Of a stretch of 64,000 nt of DNA, positions 12,101 to 24,494 are shown one piece after another. Origin of the DNA: Blastomussa wellsi (Eukaryota; Cnidaria; Anthozoa; Scleractinia; Plerogyridae). The DNA lies in the NCBI GenBank assembly GCA_947652115.1, contig OX393562.1, positions 19,222,990 to 19,286,989 on the forward strand, read 5' to 3'. Position 1 is the first letter of the stretch. Every line of letters starts with the position of its first letter. The notes beneath the pieces were generated by a model. It was not told the origin of the DNA. It saw only the letters and a list, made by a program, of their open reading frames with translations, and did no database searches. The position numbers and the translations under genes are program-made.

Positions 12101-15100
12101 TGTTTGAAATCATCCTTTTTGAGGTTTTCATAGGTGTCATTGCAGGTGCAAGTTGCCAATAGCATTGAGCCTTCCAGTGGCCCTTAACTGGATATGGCAA
12201 GCTAGAAGTTGGTAAGTAGTTTATTGTAATGGCACTCGGGTTATGTATATTTGTTAAAAATGCACTTTTGGTGATTTGTTCAAGAACAACATTTCAATCT
12301 ATACATGTACCTCTCTCCTCCTCATCATCATAATCATCATTTTTTCTTCTTCTTTTCCGTTTTTTACTTCTGTCATGACCATCCATATTATCTGTATTTC
12401 CATTCATATCCCTTTCAGTGCTCTTTTCTTTAGATTTCAGTTTACTCTTGCGTGCCTCTGTGTGCTTTAATTTTTCTCCTTTCTTTTGTATTTTACAGTC
12501 TTTAGTCCTTTTACTTTTCTTTCCTTTTGCCTCCTGATCATTATTACTAATATCGAGTTCATTATCTTTTTCTTCTGTCTTGTGCTTTTTGGAACCTCCA
12601 CCATTTTCATCCACTTCGCTATTATTATTTTTTGTCTCTTGTTCATCACTGCTATTGGTTGTACCCTCTTGTGGGTTTTGCTATTGAAAATAGTATAGAA
12701 ATTACAATTAAAATTCCTTCTAAGAAACATCAATGGCTGTAGAAACGTTCTGCTCCCATGTTGTACAGAAGTTAACTCTATAGCCTTACAAAGTTGCTAA
12801 TAAGGTTGACTATAATTAGCTGAATTACACAAACATATTGCAAATAGTATACTGACAAAAATATAATGTACCCTGTATATTGTATTCGCAATTGACAGGC
12901 CAGGACACTGTAATAACAATAATAAACCATTTCCGAGCTGCATTCTACCTCTGTTTTAAGTCTTGGCACACAACCTTAAATTGAATGGAAATAAGTTTGA
13001 TTTTCAAGACAAAGGACATGCGAGTTAAACTCATTTCCATATAACAGGTTGTGCGCCAAGACTCGTCTTAAAACAGCATCTTGAAAATGGCCCATTGCTG
13101 CACAAGCAAAGTGCTTGAAATCGAGCCTTTCCTCCAGGCAAGTAGCTCTTAAATTTTATACATCAATTGCAAGGGCCTATGCAAGCTTGTCTTCAAGCAG
13201 TTTCATTTTCTTGTGGTTTAGGCGACAGACAATTGGCCTGAGTTTGAAAAATTACTGGCACAAAAATCTACCTGTACCTCTCCTCTCAAGTCTGATTAGC
13301 AATAAAAGCATATTCTTACCTTTGTACTTTCTGAAAATATTTCCCACAGTTTGCCCAGAGTTGCACTGTCTCGCACATTAATACTGTTTTTGCAGAAGTT
13401 CTGTTAGTGCAGACACATATCAAAAACTATTCAAAGTCTACTACAAGTATGAACTATTCAAGCAAACAAAAAAATATTATCAGTCATAATTAATATCGTT
13501 TTCTTTTTTATTTATTAACATGTCATAATTATCTTTAATTCCTGTCTTAGCACTTTGGTCAGTCCTGTGTGGGTGTGTGTGTCCTTGTGATGAGGTGGGG
13601 AGGGGGGTAGCATAAATCCTATACTTTGCAATTGCAATACAAGAAAAATAAAATACAAAAAGTCACATGACTGTTTTCTCTGAAAAATCCTGCAAATTCA
13701 GTAAAGGATCTTACTTGGAATTTGGCTTTCTTTCTTGGAATATTGGAATATTCACTGATTCTCTCCAGCAGGACTGCTAGCCTTGGATCTGCTTTGCCTG
13801 ATCTCATGGATTCTCTCACTTGCTAACATTTGAGGAAGGAGAGTGACAATATTAAATTTTACACCTTTAAGCCTTGGTACATGTAAGTTCCCCTCACCAG
13901 CAAAGTCCTTTAAGTGTATATGACATGAAAATATTGTTTTGCTCATCCAATATCTGAAAGGCCTTTCAAAATATCTTTTTTTGTTTCAGAGATATTGGCA
14001 TTTTTCTGTCATGAAATATTGGAGCAATGTTCTTGAAACTTGACACCACAAATGTGCATCACAAAAGAAACAAAATTACACCCTAAGAATTGTTGCCATA
14101 GCAACTCTTTCAGCTCCAGTCTCTCTCTGTCAAAAAAAACAAACATCTCCATTTGCAATCTCTAAAGTGATACAAAGGGTCCTACTTGGAACAGACTTAG
14201 TTCCCATGTTGTCTTAATTCCCATCATTGGATTGGTTGAGGTGGATTGGTTGAGGTAGATGGTTCTTGGGAAAACTGGGAATTTCAGTTTTTATTTAGAC
14301 AATACCAGCAGCAAAACTGTTGTCATGGTAACAACACTAAGGGTGTCATTTTGTTTCTTTTGTGATGTACATTTGTGGTGCCAAGTTTCAAGAACACTGC
14401 TTCAATAGTTTTAGAGATATTCAGTATTTTACCATTTTTAGTTGCAAACCTCATGACATCATCACTAATCTCGTTGGCCCAACATTTTCAAGTTGGCATT
14501 TATCTCGATCTTGGCCATATCACACATCCGCCCACAAAATCATCTATACATTACGATAGTCTTTCAAAGGATTTTTTATCATTATCATCCAAGCAGCTTC
14601 TATTAACCGAAAAGTGTCCCTTTAGGTTACTGATAACCTTTTTGGGTGCCTTTTGGAAAATGTTTCGTATACGTGTCATTTTCGGTGAAACCATGCCTTA
14701 CTATAATTATATCTATGGAAAGGTTATGAAAATTATAATAAATACTACCATTTTTAAACATGTCAATATAAAAACAGAAAAAATAGAGTTTAGAAAGACA
14801 TTTTCCTGTTCAGACATAAATAACTTTGTTTGAAATCATCCTCTCTGAGGTGATCATAGGTGTCCTAAGTTAAGTCATCATTACAGGAAATGTCATGGGA
14901 AGGAATCCAGGTACTGGGATAAAGTATAAAGGTATAATTTGGTTTTATCAACTGGGTTGATAATGTCAATTGGCCACCGTAAAGAGATTCAAGTGCTGAC
15001 GTTTCGAGCATTAGCCCTTCGTAGGAGCGAATTCGCCCCCGACGAAGCTCCATATTCGCTCCGACGAAGGGCTAACCCTCGAAACGTCAGCACTTGAATC

Positions 15101-15172
15101 TCTTTACGGTGGCCAATTGACATTATCAACCCAGTTGATAAAACCAAATTATATTGTTATACTTCCCACATA

Positions 15173-15207
<35 letters not shown>

Positions 15208-15373
15208 CTATTCATTTTTGTTCTTTATCGCTGCGACCACTAATCTCTTGCACTAGTATTCTTTATTCGCTCCGACGAAGGGCTAACGCTCGAAACGTCA
15301 GCACTTGAATCTCTTTACGGTGGCCAATTGACATTATCAACCCAGTTGATAAAACCAAATTATATTGTTATAC

Positions 15374-15418
<45 letters not shown>

Positions 15419-16433
15419 CTATTCATTTTTAAAGTATAAAGGGACACTCCCTACAAGACTAGAACAATTGTTTTGTTTAATTATATATTATAAGCTCTCC
15501 TCCATGATAAGTTGCAAGTCCCAAGAGGTGGTACATGTACCTCTCCTATATGGCCCATACATCCTATACTGAGATAGGATATATAGGACAGGATAGGATT
15601 TGGTTTATACCCCCTCTTGTATGAACAGGATAATATTATTAAAATCATTTCAACCCATCTGCCCTAATCAGGGTCCTAAACATGGTGTGGCTGCAAGTCT
15701 TTCTTTGCATATTTTGCTAACACCCCCTGTAGACGAGATTTTTCGAAGAGGCTTCATTTCTGAGGGGTAGCTCCTTTGGCATTCTTTGATCTTCTTTCTA
15801 ATGTTTCTGAGAGAGTAAGGGAAAAAGTTGGCTTTTTTTCTGAAGGAGTTAAGAAAAATCAGGTTTTTTCTGGGAGGGGGCATCATGTCAGCACTTTGAT
15901 ACTTTTTTTTTTCTGAGGGGGTTGAATTGGACTTAACTCATAAACGGGGGAGGGGGCGGGAAGTGGAGATAAAATGGAATGGCCCTGAAATGGAAGATGT
16001 TTAACTGTGTTTATTTACGTTACCAGGTACTGTAAACATTCAACTCAATATTAGCTCAAATTGAAGTGCTGTAGGGTACCGTACTGTATTGCCCTACACC
16101 GGGACAAACTGCCCAAACATGGTAGAAATACCCCCACCCCGGCCAAAGTCTTGAGAAAACTTTAATTTATAGATTACTGTTGATCACCTTTAGCCATTGT
16201 TGCTGTTTGTGCTCGCCTTTGTTCTGTTTGTCCTTCGGTTTATACAGTTTTCCTTGGTACTTTTCAGCCTCAGTGATGCACGAGGTGTGAGTGACATACT
16301 CGTCGCCATGAAAGTCCTTTCCGCAATCGATACATGACAAAACATCGCAACTAGGGCAGTCGTTCTGATAATGTTTTTCTACTTGAGCTTTCCTGACGGT
16401 TTGACCGCATGCATTACAAATAAACGACACCAT
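9164..16433 (-). CDS. LYAR: LYAR nucleolar zinc-finger protein, 8 exons
   Basis: LYAR is a nucleolar C2HC zinc-finger protein linked to ribosomal RNA processing and cell growth. Exons in transcript order are 16433-16188, 13822-13715, 13400-13320, 12680-12311, 11670-11602, 10826-10755, 10005-9920 and 9301-9164. The phases close to 390 codons (389 aa; human 379). Exon 1 encodes the zinc finger (CNACGQTV, then CIDCGKDFHGDEY) up to QQQWLK. Exon 2 has IPRKKAKFQ. Exon 4 is the Lys/Glu-rich nucleolar tail. Exons 7-8 encode the conserved end HFNWKSTIKTVLRQAPDQ and a Lys-rich terminus. An ATG three codons upstream (16442) exists, but homologues begin MVxFxCNACG, so 16433 is preferred. Exons 5 and 6 are duplicates of each other. 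Confidence 0.92.
9700..9885 (+). repeat. Short interspersed repeat, ACACCTGGGTGG family
   Basis: The copy includes CATTTATACACCTGGGTGG and a downstream run ending near CACTGCACCTCC. Related copies lie at 20870-21690 (interrupted) and 28790-29050. I have no class assignment beyond a dispersed non-coding repeat. Confidence 0.55.
10207..10226. repeat. Poly-C tract
   Basis: An uninterrupted C run of about 20 bp in a LYAR intron. Similar homopolymers occur near 41501-41521, 42641-42652 and, as G, at 30749 and 58158. Their lengths may be unreliable in assembly. Confidence 0.8.
10570..12150. repeat. Tandem duplication inside LYAR carrying an exon
   Basis: About 10570-11095 and about 11430-12020 match along most of their length. 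Both contain the shared block AGAGAAATAACTT(T/G)GTTTG, then an exon copy, then a downstream block ending GGCTTTTTCC or GGCTTTTCCC. A third partial copy starts at about 12060, and an isolated piece of the same block is at 14815-14885. Confidence 0.75.
14933..15430 (+). mobile_element. Penelope-like element terminal-repeat insertion with 12-bp target duplication
   Basis: The insertion contains an inverted partial copy (14933-15035) and then two direct copies (about 15055-15205 and 15265-15430) of one terminal unit. The unit runs from TTCGCTCCGACGAAGGGC to TTACCCCCTCTATTCA. The 12-bp AAAGTATAAAGG flanks both sides (14921-14932 and 15431-15442, differing only after the block). Tandem and inverted terminal repeats with variable-length target duplications are typical of Penelope-like elements. 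The family link comes from the copy at 27215, which keeps coding sequence. It lies in LYAR intron 1. Confidence 0.75.
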
Positions 16434-16854
16434 TTTCACCACGATGCACGTGGAGTTACGGTGGTCATGCGCATTGCGCTATAGCCTTGCAAGACGTCCT
16501 CTCATGCGCATTGCGATATAGCCTTACACAACGTCCTCTCCGGTAATATGGTAAAGCCAGCTGATCCACTGCGGGCTAAATGATCTAAAGTTTGGAAGTC
16601 TTGTTTTCTTCCGTTAATTTGCTAAAATATTTACTATAAATCCTGCTACACTACTATGGGAAGATGTAGGAATTATCCAAAAAGGTACAGCTTCAATTGG
16701 TATTGTCTTTTTCCAGCTCAAGAGATAAGTTATGAAAGACATGCAGTGTCCGAAAGGTTCTCATTGGAGGCTTCGCGGACCGTGAACTGAACATATCTGG
16801 TTAGCCGGTACCTTCAGCAAAAGTTTCGAAGCCGAAACTTTCAAATATATTATT
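16434..16854. promoter_or_regulatory. Shared upstream region of LYAR and B4GALT7
   Basis: The 421 bp between divergent start codons contains a direct repeat, CATGCGCATTGCG(C/A)TATAGCCTT, at about 16467 and 16503. It is probably a bidirectional promoter, inferred from layout. Confidence 0.5.
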
Positions 16855-19800
16855 ATGGCTGTCGTACCTCGTGGAGTAATCCTTGGGATGCTTTTCTATT
16901 TAACATTTGCGGTTGCTGGGACAATATGGATTTCTATGAAATATCTGAACGAGAATGAGTGCAACTGCAGCCAATACATTTTCGAGAAAACGAAGCTGTC
17001 TTCGAGAATGCTTGCTGAACACGAACATGACTTTCAACACATGGGAGACATCAACAGAATAGCTACAGAGAAACGGAAAAGAGCAGAGGAAAATTCTATC
17101 CAAGCAACGACAAAGGGTAAGCTTTTTAATGATAATTAGTAGATTTTGACTTCATTGTTAATCGCATTAAGTACACGTGGTGACGTGTCGTTTCCGTTCT
17201 ATTTGTTTACGCTGGAATGGCCGTATATTTCTTTTTACAATACTACTGGCTGTAGATTTTAGATGCCATTCTAATATAATGGATTAGATTGTTGCAGCGT
17301 AAAGTGTTGTTATATGCCCAAGGAATGTGGGTTACCTAACTGGAATCGAAGTAAAATTAAACGTATATTACTGTTATATTGAACTCCTGTCCGGCTGTCC
17401 TAAAAACAGTTGAAGAAAACACTGCAGCACATATATTACAGAGACATGTAAAAATGTGTTGCATAAAATTTCCTTAAACAGGAACTTAGCTTCATTTACT
17501 TCTATTTAACAAGTAGATGTGAGCTTGTTGTGGTATGTCTCAAATCGACCACAAATTTCTTCATCACATTGCCAAATTTTGGGCAGCATTTTTGATTCCT
17601 TAGGGTTTGGGAGTTTTAGATGTTGGGAGGTCTGATATCAATAGTACATGTAGAGCGTGTGAGTGATGCCATGATCTGGAAAAGACTCATACAGTAACTT
17701 GCTGTTTACTGTAGAATTTTGCTGCCAGAATCCTGGAAGTATGTTAACTATATATTATATCAGTGGCAGATCTAGGGGAGAGGTCCAGGGGGCCTGACCC
17801 CCACCCCTCCGCCACCTATTTGTGGTAATAGTCCACGTATTCAGCATCGGATATGACTCCATCTACTGTAACTTTTTCAACTCCCCTTCCCCTTAGCTCA
17901 AGATATGGATCCGCCACTGTCTATTAATAAATATATATTGGCAAAGGCACCCTCAAAGATTTGCCTATAATGGTTGCCTATAATTTGGATATGCTTCATT
18001 TAAGAGTTGTCACCATGGTCTATAAATGCCTAAATGGGTTCGTGCTGAATACGGCGTCTATGGAGTATTAAAACGGGCCTCAAAAATCAAAATGACCTCA
18101 CAACGAAGCTACAAGAGGAAAATATCATGGCGAAATGCTACTGGCTTCTAGTAAATGGACAAATTTCAGCTTCATCGTTCTCATCTCCTCAGACATATTT
18201 TGCCACAAAATCAATATTTCTTTAAAATAGAAGCACTGAGAAACATGATGGGAAAAAAATGGGGAAAACGAAAATCCTAAATTGTGCCGGTGCAAATACC
18301 TTAAGAATGTTTATGACTCCATAGCAGGTACCATAGCAACACCTCAATAGTGACAAAAGAACCCTCAAATTTCAGTTTTTGTCAATTATCTTTAAAACTA
18401 AGTCGGTGACCTGCCATTTTTATTTCCTTATTTAAAAGGTCCCTTAATTGTACATTTTGTCTGCCAGTATTATAAAAGGCGTTTTAAAAATTACAAGAAA
18501 TTCCACAACACAGTTTTTGTACTGAATGTTAACCGCATGCAAAAATTCAAGGTAGGTCACCAAGTTAATTTTCGAAATAAAAAGAAATGTTTTGTGTTCG
18601 TTTCATTTCCAGTTTAGCCAATTTCAGATTTAGCTCACGCATGTTTATTGGGAATTTGGATCCCAAGCTGACGCGAGCAGTGAAAGCGTGCACGCAGTTG
18701 AAAACCCTTTTGAGCCTCCTTAATACAAGAGCACACAAAAGTGACTCTAATGTTATGGTTAGTTGATCGGGCAGAATACTGTAATGCAAAGGATTTTGTC
18801 TGCCCAAGCAGGAGGCAACATTCAGAGAGCTGTCTGTAACTGGTCTGGCAAGATTCTTTCCCCAGGGACTACTGGCCTTGCTCCAACATTTCTCTGCCCT
18901 TTTTCTTGCCTGTTCCTTTTCCATTGGTCCCTTTAACTGCCCCTGGGTCTCTTAGCATGGAGCAGAGGGTAGGAAAAAGTAGTTTAGTTTTGTCCCCTCT
19001 CTGGACTTTGCTTGTAAACAAGTCGTCCAGGATGGCATTTCCGTAATCAAACAAGACACCGGAAGGCCTTCAACTTGGTGTTACAAGTCTGCTTTGACAA
19101 CAAAAAATATCACGAGTCTTCTGTGCTTTTCACTTTTTTAGTCCAGATAAATTTATCAAGATTCTTCTGTACACCAGTTAATGTTATAGGGTTACGCGCC
19201 TTAGTGTGGCCACCGAACAAACTTTTTTGACAAGTTACATTAGCCAATCAGAGAGCATGAATTTGTTTGAGCCTGCCCACCTCCTTGCAATGTTCAAAGC
19301 TGTTGTCATGAAACCTGTTGCACTTTTAACAAGGAAGCAGGACAGCTCAAACAAATTTGTGCCCTCCGATTGGCTAACTTGTCAAAAAAGTTTGTTGGGT
19401 GGCCACACTAAGGCACATCGCGCTGTAAAGGACTAATCTAAAAGAAAATTTTTATCTTCGTGGCATGTAACAATACAGAGAATTTGAAAATAATTAGATC
19501 TCGGAACTGAAATTTCAGAAAAAACTAATCAGGACAGAGCACAAGCTGAGGATGGCTGGGGACCACATCAACTTGGAGTGGTTGTTCCTTACCGAGACAG
19601 ATTTGAGGAGCTTCTTGACTTTGTTCCTCACATGCACAACTATTTAAATGCAAAGAAAGTGCGGCACAAAATATTTATTATCAACCAAGTTGACAAGCAT
19701 AGGTAGGTGTTTAAAACATTTTAATTTGCTCTGAAGTTAGTTACTCTTTAGGTGTTAATACTGATTTTTATATTACAAAATAAACTTAAATAATAAAAGT

Positions 19801-22800
19801 GCTGTGGGCATTAACTTTTGCCTTAATTTCAAGCCAATACCAGATCTGGTACATATTTGTATGTAAGAAAATTATAGACCATGCAGAAAAGACAGGTAAC
19901 TTGTGATGACCTAGCACCCCATGCAGAAGACATAGATGACAATCTTTGTTGCGTGGAATCATAGGTCTATAAATATGTGTAACGGGCTACAGCAGCACGG
20001 CCCTCTGTACGCGTTGCCTACCTATAATACTAAGTTTTAGTTTCCAGTTTACATTTACATTTACATACATTAGGTCGGTTAAATCGTTAGATATCACACC
20101 AACCGTAAAAATAAAAACAAACAAGTAAATAAATAAATAAAATAAAATAGATGAATTAAGTATAGATATACTAATATTGTGATAACTGCAAGAAATACAT
20201 CATAGTCATACGCAAGTTTAAGAAAACCTCTTTCTGATCATGATCCATTTCCTTCCTGTTACAGATTTAATAGAGCCTCACTTTTAAATGTTGGATTCCT
20301 AGAGGCCAGGAAGAATAATTGTGACTACATAGCAATGCATGATGTGGATCTTCTTCCACTTAACAAAGACTTGTATTATGGGTTCCCTGAGAAGGGACCC
20401 TTCCATGTGTCTGCACCTTTTCTACATCCAAAATATCACTACTCTACATTTGTAGGTGGAATTCTTATTATGTCTCTGGCCCAGTTTGAAAAGGTAAGTC
20501 TGAGTGAAATTCATTATTTTGTAGAGTGGTTTTGGAGTGGCTTTGCAGGGTTCTCATTAAGTGCCGGCAGCCGGCTAAAAAACCGGCTACTTTGAATTTT
20601 GAGCCACCTACTTTTCTGTGATAAGCTTCCTAATTAGTGAAACTGAAGTCCACTTGCATGAGAAAATAATGAAGGCAATGATAATGAATGCCCCCAGACC
20701 CCCCTAGAGGCTCGTGCCACTCGCTTCACAAGCCACCTACTTATTTATCTTAGCCGTCTACTCTGAAACTTAATGAGAACCCTGGCTTTGAATGTTGCCA
20801 AGCTATCCGGTGTGAGGGGGATTCTACTTCGTTATGACTTGCTTTACAAACCATTTAGATAGGTCAATTCTGCATTCAAGCCTAGTGGCCCGGTTTCAGC
20901 AGCATGATACCAATAGGAGTATTGCTACCCCCCTCCCCCCTTGGATGGGATGGGATGGGATGCTAGTCCGTCATAGGTCAGGGTTACCTCACCGGTTCCC
21001 ATTTACTATCGGTTGCATCTAAGCATGAACACGTGGGGAAAAAACATGTTCTAATTGGCTATCAAACATTACATTTTCTGTCAAATTTTAAAGTTTAAAG
21101 CACTTTTGGGCGACGTTCTGCACAAGCAATCACAGAAGAATACTGCTGATAAATTTTCTTTCTGCTGCCACAACTCTTTAGAGTATTTTTAACTGCTGCA
21201 GATTAAAACCCTTATGCATTCAAGTTTTCAAAAATGTTTTTTTTGTTAAGCCATCAGAATATAACACCATAAAAATGAATGTTACGATAATTTTATGTTC
21301 AGCTGAAAATCATTCAGTTTTATCATCTTGACAAACACAGGAGGCTTGAAATTGAAGTTTGTCTCACAAATTTTTTATATAAGCCTTGCTGTATAAAAAA
21401 ATTAAATTTGACCAAATTTGTGCAGGCATAAAATTTATTTATATCCAATACACTTCCGTGATTGCTTGCGTGAAACGTCGCCTCACATTGCTTCAAACTT
21501 TGAAATTTGAAAAACTAACACGCAATGTTTGATAGCCAATGTTTTCCTCATGTGTTCACACTTACAGTAGATGCAACCAACAGTATACACCTGGGTGGAG
21601 AGTGGCACTATGAAAGTAAAGTGCCTTTCATGAGAACACACAACAATGACTCCCACCTTAGCTTGAATGGTCCAGAATGCAAAAAACCGGAGTCCAGTGC
21701 CTGATGTGGCAATGCATAATTTATTCAGGTTATTTAGCACATTGTACTGTACAAGATCTGCGAGCCAACAAATGAGCTATAAATTCCAATGACACAAATG
21801 ACTGTGGCAATTAATTATTGTGAACTTGTTTAATATCCTCTCAGATAATGTTGTGTGTTGTTCAGATAATGGCGATGATTTCATGAATTTCTATCAATAT
21901 TTCAGATCAATATTTCAGATTTGTTTTTCAGCTGTTGTAAGATATTGGGCCAGTTAAAAGTAGTAGATAGTAGTGAATCAGAGGGGTTGATCCAATGCTG
22001 TATGGCGTTTGTCCCCTTGATTTTGGCCAGCAAATACAAGGTCCATGTATTAAGTGAATAACATGTACATGTAGTTTGGTCAATAAATTGAGCAAGTGAT
22101 AAAATGTTAACCACACCTGTTCTGATAGACTTGAAGTAAGACACGCTCACACTTGTAAACATGTACATTTATAACTGTTTTTTAGGTAAATGGGCTTTCA
22201 AACAAGTTTTGGGGTTGGGGGCGTGAAGACGATGAGCTGTTTCAGAGAATGAAAGAAGCTGGAATGTCAGTGAGTAAACAGGATAAATATTCAAAGATCT
22301 AGTGTTATTAATAGCATTATTAATGTCTATTTACTTATATGAGTTGTTTCATATGCTTTATGTCAGACGTAAAAAGGTTAAGAATCCCAACTGGCAGGAG
22401 GTATGCCATTTGGCTATTTACAAACGTTGCCGAGAAGTTGAACTCGGGGCTACGAGGAGCAACACCGTCTTGTGGTCAGAATAGGATTTCAAACCTTTAC
22501 TTCTGGATTTCAAGTCCAGTGCTCTAACCACTTGGCCATGTTGACTTTTATATCTTCTCATCAAGAGACCTGATATTTGGCATAAGAATTTCATACTAAC
22601 AGCATTTGTTATACACTGACGTCTCAATCCCTATTTCTCTGAGCTACAGGGGTTATTTGTCATGTGAAGAGCGTGGTCGCATAGCTCGTACTGGGTGACC
22701 AACTTGAAAACAATGGCTTGATTCTACCCTTTTAAAGTGCCCCTAAGACGAAATTGATGGTTATCATTTTTTTAAATTTTCGTGTACAATGGGACTTCGT

Positions 22801-24360
22801 TAATCATCTTGCCAAATTTCAATCCATTCTGGACATGAGAAGTGATAATTTTTAAACTTTTATTTCCAAAAATTTACGGCTGCCATTAAACTGCCTTGCT
22901 TCAAGGCTTGGTTGTGCTTTGGAGAAAGTGACGTCAAAGGCTCAAAAATACCTCGCAGGTTGTAATTATAATAACAATATCTATTGACAATAACTATTAA
23001 CTTTTGAGCCTTTGACGTCACTTTTTCCAAATCACAACCAAGCCTTGGAACACAGCAAATTAATGGCGGCCATAAATTTTCGAAAATAAAAGTTTAAAAA
23101 TTATGACTTCTCATGTCCAGAATGGATTGAAATTTGGCAAGAATTAGATGATTAAGAAACTCACATTTTACACGAAAAAAAAAAATACCACCAATTTCGT
23201 CTTGCAGGCACTTTTAGCGTTAATGTATTTAGCACTGCAGTGCCAATTGGGGATACTGTCTAGCGTAAATAAAGAAACAAATGTTGTAAATGAAACATCC
23301 CAACTGACAGGAGGCAAACCAATTGGCTATTTACAAAGGGTGGAGGAGTTCAGGACAAATCTGTTTTTAGTGGCAGGGACTTGAACCCGGGACCTCTGGA
23401 TTACAAGTCTGGTGCCTAACCCCTAGGTCACACTTGACTCTCTGCCTCCCCTCCTTACCTTGCTCATCACCTGCTTATCAAGAGATCTCTGAGATTTCGT
23501 ACTAACGAGCTCCACAGAGGAGTATGTCACATTGGCTACTACTTTTGGGTGAAAATTCAAAACACTGGTAAAAAAAAATCTTCACAGATCTCTTAAGTTA
23601 TCTCATTGGAAGTTATCTCTTTGGAGATAACTGGAGATAACTTAACTGGAGATAACTTAAGATAAGTCAGCTTCACAGTGGATTTTATAGTGCTTTCCCA
23701 CATTACGCCTCGACACCCGTTCACAATCCCTGGACATGCTGATCAGAATTTGCGGCAGAGATCGCTTGACAATTTTTCCAGTTAGCATAAGTGTATATAA
23801 GTCTTCTAGCCTGTCTAGTCAAAGCACTGTGTTGACTTACCTTATGTTTTTCTAGATTTATAGACATAGCAGAAAGCATATAACTACTGGTTATGACACT
23901 TTCAAACATGAACATGATCCTAAGAAAAGGAAAAGAGATTATGCACGATTTTATGATCAGAAAAAGGTGAGCATTTTATGAGTGTATTCTATAGTATTTT
24001 TCTACTGATATTCCTGTCTGTTTCGTCACTAAAATCATGCTTTCTGGATGAGGCTCAAATTGATTTTACCCCTTACCGTAGGAAACGCTGAAAATGGATT
24101 GCATGGAATTTGGCTTTGTGTTCTTAGGTATTGTTGTCTGCTTTATAAACTTCACCAATCCTGTTTTAACCATGCATTTTTTCTTCGTCTTCCATCAGAT
24201 TTCGTTTCAAAGAGACAGAGAAACTGGATTTACTACGCTAAAGTACAGCATAGAAAAACGGACCAATCTTGTGATTAATGGAGCGCCTTGCTCCATCGTG
24301 AACGTAAACTTGGACTGTGATGTGAACTTGACACCTTGGTGCGATAATCCTGATTCATGA
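16855..24360 (+). CDS. B4GALT7: Xylosylprotein beta-1,4-galactosyltransferase 7, 6 exons
   Basis: B4GALT7 is a Golgi type II membrane enzyme. It transfers galactose from UDP-Gal to xylose on proteoglycan core proteins, the second step of the glycosaminoglycan linker. Exons are 16855-17116, 19519-19702, 20265-20493, 22186-22269, 23856-23966 and 24199-24360. The phases close to 344 codons (343 aa; human 327). Residues 8-28 form the signal anchor. Catalytic-domain landmarks are [13 protein letters not shown], the metal-binding DVD at residues 175-177 ([10 protein letters not shown]), [17 protein letters not shown] at 234-242, and [13 protein letters not shown]. The end has the conserved Cys pair (NLDCD, PWCD). 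The start fits a short cytosolic tail before the anchor. The introns carry several MITEs and SINEs. Confidence 0.95.
17761..17919. mobile_element. hAT-like MITE in B4GALT7 intron 1
   Basis: It begins CAGTGGCAGATCTAGGGG and ends GGATCCGCCACTG, giving inverted termini of the CAGTGGCGGATC type. It is about 160 bp and has no coding capacity. Confidence 0.55.
19199..19413. mobile_element. Palindromic MITE in B4GALT7 intron 1
   Basis: The arms CCTTAGTGTGGCCACC and their complement lie about 215 bp apart. The inverted similarity continues inward through CAAACTTTTTTGACAAGTTA. No ORF of its own. Confidence 0.65.
20840..21690 (+). repeat. ACACCTGGGTGG-family repeat split by a MITE
   Basis: The left part (to about 21010) matches the copy at 28790-28960 and the right part (from about 21585) continues it with TATACACCTGGGTGGAGAG. 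The two halves are separated by the palindromic element at 21011-21578. Confidence 0.6.
21011..21578. mobile_element. Palindromic MITE, 568 bp, nested in an older repeat
   Basis: The termini GGTTGCATCTA and complement begin long imperfect arms. The left TTGGCTATCAAACATT is matched in inverse near the right end, and the arms also share GCAATCAC(A/G)GAAG. The interior is AT-rich. No coding function. Confidence 0.7.
22375..22545 (-). repeat. tRNA-derived SINE copy 1 in B4GALT7 intron 4
   Basis: Read on the minus strand it starts CATGGCCAAGTGGTTAGAGC, followed by GGACTTGAAATCC, which resembles a tRNA anticodon arm. A body then ends in CAGTTGGGATTCTTAA. The B-box region is degraded, so it is not a tRNA gene. 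Confidence 0.75.
22734..23214. mobile_element. Long palindromic MITE, 481 bp
   Basis: The termini are AAAGTGCC...AAGACGAAATTG and its complement. The two halves are inverted copies for most of their length, including CTCATGTCCAGAATGGATTG near the right and its counterpart at about 22825. A partial relative lies at about 9590-9700. Confidence 0.75.
23292..23438 (-). repeat. tRNA-derived SINE copy 2 in B4GALT7 intron 4
   Basis: Same family and orientation as 22375-22545. The minus strand reads GTGACCTAGGGGTTAGGCAC, GGACTTGTAATCCAGAGG and an intact B box GGTTCAAGTCC. The body ends CAGTTGGGATG. Confidence 0.75.
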
Positions 24361-24494
24361 CATCAGTGCAGTGTTTCAGCGCAGCAAATCTTCCCTTGTA
24401 ACAAGTCCAGATTTTAGTAGCTACGTCACGGTTGAAAAAAATACCCAAATTTTTGAAATTTTTCATTTTTAATCTGTCTCAATGTTTTCCACCC

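Noticed and set aside
12294..12733. Serine/phenylalanine-rich plus-strand frames opposite LYAR exon 4
   Set aside because: They are antisense shadows of the Lys/Glu-rich LYAR exon at 12311-12680.
22450..22545. tRNA-Ser-like gene on the minus strand
   Set aside because: The B box and acceptor stem are degraded and a SINE body follows, so it is a SINE head, not a tRNA gene.
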